A stretch of 64,000 nt of DNA from Natronolimnobius baerhuensis. GTDB lineage: Archaea > Halobacteriota > Halobacteria > Halobacteriales > Natrialbaceae. The position numbers were made by a program, and so were the translations under genes. The stretch covers positions 930,001 through 994,000 of the forward strand of contig NZ_MWPH01000002.1 in assembly GCF_002177135.1 (NCBI RefSeq). The letters run 5' to 3'. Below the pieces are notes generated by a model. That model saw only the letters and a program-made list of their open reading frames with translations, did not search any database and was not told where the DNA came from. The number at the start of each line of letters is the position of its first letter. The first letter of the stretch is position 1. Positions 59,955 through 64,000 of this stretch are shown one piece after another.

Positions 59955-60968
59955 ATGCACTCTTCGCGCTATCCGTCTGTCTCACTCCACAACGTCGCCG
60001 CACTCGAGACTGCCCCATGGGCTGACGACGGACAGCAACTCCTTAGGCTGCCGAGTAACGTCCGCGAGCAACTGAACGTCTCTGCGCGCACTCGAGCGCG
60101 CCATCCAGCTGGCTGTGAACTTCGATTCGTCCCGTCTCGAGACGAGTGTTCGATTACGGTCACGCTATCAGCGGCGACCGGAACACGAGTGCTGCCGTAC
60201 TGGGGGCCGTTCCAGTCAACCGAGTCGATTCCGGTCGGCCCGGAGCCGACGACCGCCACGTTCGCGGTTCCCGACCGGGTTCGCCGCCTCGAGACCGAGT
60301 CGATCTCGAGTGCGTTCGATCCGCGGGTGTGTCGGCTGCGGTTCGATCCCGAATCGCCGATAGCGATCCACGCGGTGACTGGCGACTGTCGCCCGCCGCG
60401 TGCGGGCGAGTTGCCCGCCCGGCGCTATCTCGCCTACGGAACCTCGATTACGGCGGGTTACGGCTCACAGCCACACTGCTCCTACGTCGCACAGGCCGCA
60501 CGCCACCTCGCACTCGACCCGATCAATCTCGGGCTGGCGGGGGCCGCGTTTTGCGAGCCCGCGATAGCCGACTACCTCGCCGCGCGCGAGGACTGGGACG
60601 TTGCCACGCTCTCGCTGTCGGTAAACATGGCCAATCGCGGCTTCACACAAGAACAGTTCCGCGAGCGCGCCGACAATCTGGTCGAAACCGTCGCCAACGC
60701 TCACCCAGAAACGCCAATCGCCTGCATCACTCTATTTCCGTACCACGCAGACCACGTCCGCGGTGACGACCGCGACCGCGCAGCGGCGTTTCGCCAGCAT
60801 CTCCGCGATATCGTCGCCGAAACCGACCACGACGAGCTGGTCTTGCTCGAGGGGCCGGACCTCCTCGAGCCGACGGGGCTGACGACCGATCTGTTGCACC
60901 CGGGCGATGAGGGACTCATCGACATCGGGCGTGCCCTTGCAGGCGAACTGGATGGGATTCTCGAGTGA
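59955..60968 (+). CDS. SGNH/GDSL-family hydrolase with N-terminal beta domain
   Basis: A 337-residue esterase-fold protein. Residues 1-150 form a beta-rich domain of the carbohydrate-esterase type. The SGNH blocks follow: YGTSITAGYGS (nucleophile Ser, near residue 158), LGLAGAAFCEP (Gly), SVNMANRG (Asn), and DLLHPGDEG near the end (Asp and His). No signal peptide, suggesting a cytosolic esterase or deacetylase. Substrate unknown. Confidence 0.87.
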   Translation: MHSSRYPSVSLHNVAALETAPWADDGQQLLRLPSNVREQLNVSARTRARHPAGCELRFVPSRDECSITVTLSAATGTRVLPYWGPFQSTESIPVGPEPTTATFAVPDRVRRLETESISSAFDPRVCRLRFDPESPIAIHAVTGDCRPPRAGELPARRYLAYGTSITAGYGSQPHCSYVAQAARHLALDPINLGLAGAAFCEPAIADYLAAREDWDVATLSLSVNMANRGFTQEQFRERADNLVETVANAHPETPIACITLFPYHADHVRGDDRDRAAAFRQHLRDIVAETDHDELVLLEGPDLLEPTGLTTDLLHPGDEGLIDIGRALAGELDGILE

Positions 60969-61037
60969 AGGCTCGAGACGAATGCGCGGGTGCGTGCACC
61001 CTGTGGGCCAGTCGCGCTCGCTCGCCAGTTGGCAACC

Positions 61038-61045
61038 CTTAAGAT
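61038..61045 (+). promoter_or_regulatory. TATA-like element of pyrH
   Basis: CTTAAGAT centred about 30 bp before the ATG at 61071. Confidence 0.45.
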
Positions 61046-61070
61046 AGCAACCCGGTTACTCCGGGGTAGT

Positions 61071-61802
61071 ATGAAAGTGGTCGTCTCTATCGGTGGCAGC
61101 GTGCTCGTGCCCGAGCCGAGTGGCGCGCGGGTGGCCGAACACGCTGACGTTATCGAGGAACTGGTCGCGGATGGCTGTCGCGTCGGTGCCGTCGTTGGGG
61201 GCGGCGGCGTCGCACGCGAGTACATCAGCGCCGCACGCGATCTCGGCGCGAACGAGATCGAACTCGACCAGTTGGGCATCGACGTGACGCGACTGAACGC
61301 CCGACTGCTCATCGCCGCCCTCGGCGAGGACGCCGTCACCGCGCCGGCGACGACCTACGACGAGGCCGGTGAAGCACTCCGCCGAAGCGATATTTCGGTC
61401 ATGGGCGGTGTCGCGCCGGCCCAGACGACCGACGCCGTCGGTGCCGCACTCGCAGAGTACGTCGACGCCGACTTGCTCGTCTACGCGACGAGCGTTCCCG
61501 GCGTCTACAGCGACGATCCCAACGAAACTGACGACGCGACGAAGTACGACCGCCTCGCGGCGAACGACCTCGTCGACGTGATTGCCGGCCTCGAGATGAA
61601 CGCGGGAGCCTCCGCCCCCGTCGACTTGCTGGCCGCCAAAATCATCGAGCGCTCGGGAATGCGTACAATCGTCCTCGACGGCACTGACCCCGACCGAATC
61701 GCTCGAGCGGTTCGCTACGGCGACCACGACGGCACGGACGTGATTCCGGACGGCGTCGGCGAAGAACCGACCTACTGGGCGAGCCACGAAGACGACCAAT
61801 GA
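61071..61802 (+). CDS. pyrH: UMP kinase
   Basis: Phosphorylates UMP to UDP; 243 residues of the amino-acid-kinase fold, archaeal type. Visible motifs: VVSIGGSVL (nucleotide loop) at the start, VVGGGGVAREYI, MGGVAPAQTTDAVGA and YATSVPGVYSDDP, the last two shaping substrate and ATP binding. The first ATG of this reading that lies after a TATA-like element is 61071. It overlaps lysS by ATGA, forming a two-gene operon. Confidence 0.94.
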   Translation: MKVVVSIGGSVLVPEPSGARVAEHADVIEELVADGCRVGAVVGGGGVAREYISAARDLGANEIELDQLGIDVTRLNARLLIAALGEDAVTAPATTYDEAGEALRRSDISVMGGVAPAQTTDAVGAALAEYVDADLLVYATSVPGVYSDDPNETDDATKYDRLAANDLVDVIAGLEMNAGASAPVDLLAAKIIERSGMRTIVLDGTDPDRIARAVRYGDHDGTDVIPDGVGEEPTYWASHEDDQ

Positions 61803-63499
61803 GCGCGGACGAGCCAGACACCGAGGTCCCCGAGGTGCCGGACGAATACAGCCCGTATACGCTCCAACACGACGACGGCGACGAACAACACGCCTTCTGG
61901 GCGGATACGGTCGCAGATCAGATCGAAGCGCGCGACCCCGACGAGCCAATCGTCGTCAAAGGCGGCATCTCCCCGTCCGGCGTTCCCCACTTGGGCAACG
62001 TCAACGAGATCATGCGCGGCTACTTTGTCGCCGAAGTGCTTCGCGAGCGCGGCCACGAGGTCCGCCAGGTCTTTACCGCCGACGACCGCGACCCGCTGCG
62101 CGGACTGCCCCGCACTCTCTGTGATCTCGAGGGCAATCTCGTCGATCTGGGCGATGTCGATGCGGGCGCGCTCGGGCGCAACCTCGGCTCGCCGTACACC
62201 GACATTCCGGATCCCTTCGGCTGCTGTGACTCCTACGGCGACCACTTCTCGACGATCATCGCGGACAGTGCCGACGCTGTCGACGTGCCAATCGAACTGC
62301 TCTCGAACACGGAACTGTACGAATCGTGCGCCCTCGAGGAGGTTACCCGATCCGTCCTCGAGAATCGCAAGCGCGCACGCGAAGTCCTCTCGAAGTATCA
62401 GGACACCGTCGACGCTGACGGCGAGTACGTGCCGTTCAACCCGATCTGCGAGGAGTGTGGGAAGGTTACGGAGACGGTCACGAGCGTCGACCTCGAGAGC
62501 GAACCCGCGACGGTCGACTACGAGTGTACTGACATGGACGCCGGCGACCAGACGATCAGCGGCTGTGGCCACGAGGGCACCGCGACGCTACGCGAGGGAA
62601 AACTTCCGTGGCGCTTCGAGTGGCCCGCCCAGTGGCAGGAACTCGGCGTCGACTTCGAGCCCTTCGGCAAGGACCACGCCGAAGGCTCCTGGCCGAGCGG
62701 GCAAGACATCGCCCGCAACGTCTTCGAGAACGAGCCACCCGTCCCGATGGTCTACGAGTGGTTCACCCTCGATGGCGAGCCCTTCTCCTCGTCGGCCGGC
62801 AACGTCATCCTCGTCTCGGACGTCCTCGAGTTGTTAGAGCCCGAGGTTCTGCGATACTTCTTCGCGAAAGACCCCTCGAAGGCACGGGATTTCAGCATCG
62901 AACGCCTCGATCAACTGGTCGACGAGTTCGACCGCCTCGAGTCGATCTACTTCGACGAGATCGAGGGCAGTGAGGACGAACAGGCGTTCGCGGAGCGTGT
63001 CTACCCATTCGTGGTGGATGAACCGCGTGCAGAGCGGATTCGACTCCCCTACACCTTTGCCGCCGTGCTGGGCATGACCGACGACCCGGATCTGCGCGAA
63101 GAAATCGCCCGGCGCGAGGGTCACATTCCTGAGGGCGCCCCCGAATGGGCGGTTGAAGGTGCGCTCGAGCGGGTCGAACAGGCCAGAAACTGGGCTCGTC
63201 GGACCGAAAACGAGTTCGACTACGAACTCAAGCGCTCCGAGATTCCGGATCACGACTTCGACGAGGCAACCGAAGCCGCACTCGCAGACCTCGCGGACTT
63301 CATCGAGGCTGGCAACGACGCCGAGGAGATTCAAGGCGAGATCTACGAGGCAGCCAGACGTCACGACGTCGACGTCGGCGATTTCTTCAGCGCCGGCTAC
63401 CGGCTCTTTTTCGACGAAGAGCAAGGGCCGAAACTCGGCCCGTTCCTCGCGAAAGTCGACCAGTCGTTCGTCGTCGGACGGCTTCGGCGCGAACAGTAG
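61799..63499 (+). CDS. lysS: lysyl-tRNA synthetase, class I
   Basis: Class I archaeal LysRS of 566 residues. The HIGH-type motif is PHLGN at residues 63-67 and the KMSKS-type motif is FSSSAGNVI near 322-330. Two CxxC zinc elements are seen (ICEECGK; ECTDMDAG...GCGHEG region). The C-terminal anticodon-binding helices follow. The ATG overlaps the pyrH stop by 4 bp. Confidence 0.96.
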   Translation: MSADEPDTEVPEVPDEYSPYTLQHDDGDEQHAFWADTVADQIEARDPDEPIVVKGGISPSGVPHLGNVNEIMRGYFVAEVLRERGHEVRQVFTADDRDPLRGLPRTLCDLEGNLVDLGDVDAGALGRNLGSPYTDIPDPFGCCDSYGDHFSTIIADSADAVDVPIELLSNTELYESCALEEVTRSVLENRKRAREVLSKYQDTVDADGEYVPFNPICEECGKVTETVTSVDLESEPATVDYECTDMDAGDQTISGCGHEGTATLREGKLPWRFEWPAQWQELGVDFEPFGKDHAEGSWPSGQDIARNVFENEPPVPMVYEWFTLDGEPFSSSAGNVILVSDVLELLEPEVLRYFFAKDPSKARDFSIERLDQLVDEFDRLESIYFDEIEGSEDEQAFAERVYPFVVDEPRAERIRLPYTFAAVLGMTDDPDLREEIARREGHIPEGAPEWAVEGALERVEQARNWARRTENEFDYELKRSEIPDHDFDEATEAALADLADFIEAGNDAEEIQGEIYEAARRHDVDVGDFFSAGYRLFFDEEQGPKLGPFLAKVDQSFVVGRLRREQ

Positions 63500-63590
63500 A
63501 CTGGCGACTCGAGGCGCACTGTTTCGACTCGCGGGGCCGGTCGGAGACAGACAAAAGCCATTTGAGACCGCCACCCCTGAGAGAAGATAG

Positions 63591-64000
63591 ATGGAATACG
63601 GCGTGTTTACGTTCGTCTCGGTGCCTGAACTGTTCGGCTCCGAGTTACTTACCTGGGCCGTCATCGGACTGGCACTCTACTGGCTCGGGGTTATTGCGCT
63701 CAGACAGGCGGATCTTCTCCCCTCATTCGTCGGGACGCAGGGGCCGATTCTGACGTTCCACACGAAACGTGGGCGGGACTTTCTCGACTGGGCCGCTGGC
63801 CCGAAACGGTTCTGGCGAGCCTGGGCGAATCTCGGTATCGGCATCGCTGTCATCGTGATGGTCGCAATGTTCGGTTTCCTCCTGCTTGCCGCCGTCGGCG
63901 CACTGACCTCTCCGCAGCCGACGACCGTCCAGCAGCCACGGAACGTCCTCGTCATCCCCGGCGTCAACGACTTTCTGCCGCTCTCTGCGACGCCCGGCAT
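63591..64000 (+). CDS. S2P-like (M50) membrane protease, N-terminal part, cut by window edge
   Basis: 136 codons are visible before the window ends. Two or three hydrophobic helices are separated by GTQGPILTFHTKRGRDFLDWAAGPKRFWRAW (noted by PILTFHTKRGRDFLD and KRFWRAWAN) and followed by VIPGVNDFLPL. This matches the N-terminus of haloarchaeal site-2 protease-like proteins. The active-site motif lies beyond the edge, so the call is by N-terminal pattern only. Confidence 0.7.
   Translation, partial: MEYGVFTFVSVPELFGSELLTWAVIGLALYWLGVIALRQADLLPSFVGTQGPILTFHTKRGRDFLDWAAGPKRFWRAWANLGIGIAVIVMVAMFGFLLLAAVGALTSPQPTTVQQPRNVLVIPGVNDFLPLSATPG

Overview
The window is chromosomal DNA of a halophilic archaeon. 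The proteins are strongly acidic, GC is high, CTCGAG is very common, several genes have TATA boxes about 25-31 bp upstream of leaderless starts, and lipoproteins carry Tat-type signals. Gene content (archaeosine synthase, TgtA, Pus10, TrmY, MptA, PAN, S19e, a bacterio-opsin-activator type regulator, HalOD1, a desampylase-like JAMM protein) is haloarchaeal. CTCGAG abundance and the family-level matches suggest Natrialbales, but that rank is inference.

Layout. 1-4.3 kb: Pus10 (cut by the left edge), a lipoprotein HtrA-like protease, small haloarchaeal proteins, TrmY and tRNA-Pro(CGG), whose 3' end is followed by an inverted copy of itself and an AT-rich gene-free stretch. 5-14.9 kb: a sugar-type ABC importer (two permeases, binding protein, separate ATPase) interrupted by a divergent thermosome paralogue and a Yip1-like membrane protein, then a sugar isomerase/epimerase and a Gfo/Idh/MocA oxidoreductase. 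15.5-19.2 kb: an F420/FMN-type oxidoreductase, an unrecognised gene, and a response regulator overlapping a REC-GAF-Bat-HTH regulator. 19.6-23.7 kb: ArcS, a TRAM protein, a HalOD1 protein and TgtA. 24-30.3 kb: two tandem secreted Asp-rich paralogues with pentad-repeat modules, a Nudix hydrolase, a PadR regulator and a DUF4397 protein with an acidic tail. 30.5-38.1 kb: membrane proteins, PAN, a CPBP protease, oligoendopeptidase F, an M28 peptidase and a haloarchaeal RNA polymerase epsilon-type protein.

38.2-44.9 kb is the most unusual region. Ten same-orientation copies of a roughly 50-bp repeat lie between and around a small membrane protein, an RlaP-like nucleotidyltransferase and a two-gene ABC exporter. 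One copy is split by a MITE-like element with a TA duplication, and unsplit copies nearby serve as empty-site controls. 45-64 kb is mostly housekeeping: MptA, a TrmB-type regulator, a thioredoxin-domain DUF255 protein, a BtuF-like protein with a JAMM desampylase, a sulfatase between two SHOCT proteins, HisS, a PP-loop protein/PDCD5/S19e block, ThiL, an M50 protease, a MoaE fusion, an SGNH hydrolase, UMP kinase, class I LysRS and the start of an S2P-like membrane protein.

How the genes connect. Five genes bear on tRNA modification: Pus10 and TrmY act in sequence on the T-loop (position 54), and MptA, TgtA and ArcS belong to archaeosine biosynthesis at position 15 (MptA also feeds folate). The importer, isomerase and oxidoreductase look like one carbohydrate uptake and oxidation unit, substrate unknown. 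PAN, PepF, M28, CPBP, HtrA and two M50-type proteins make the window rich in proteolysis.
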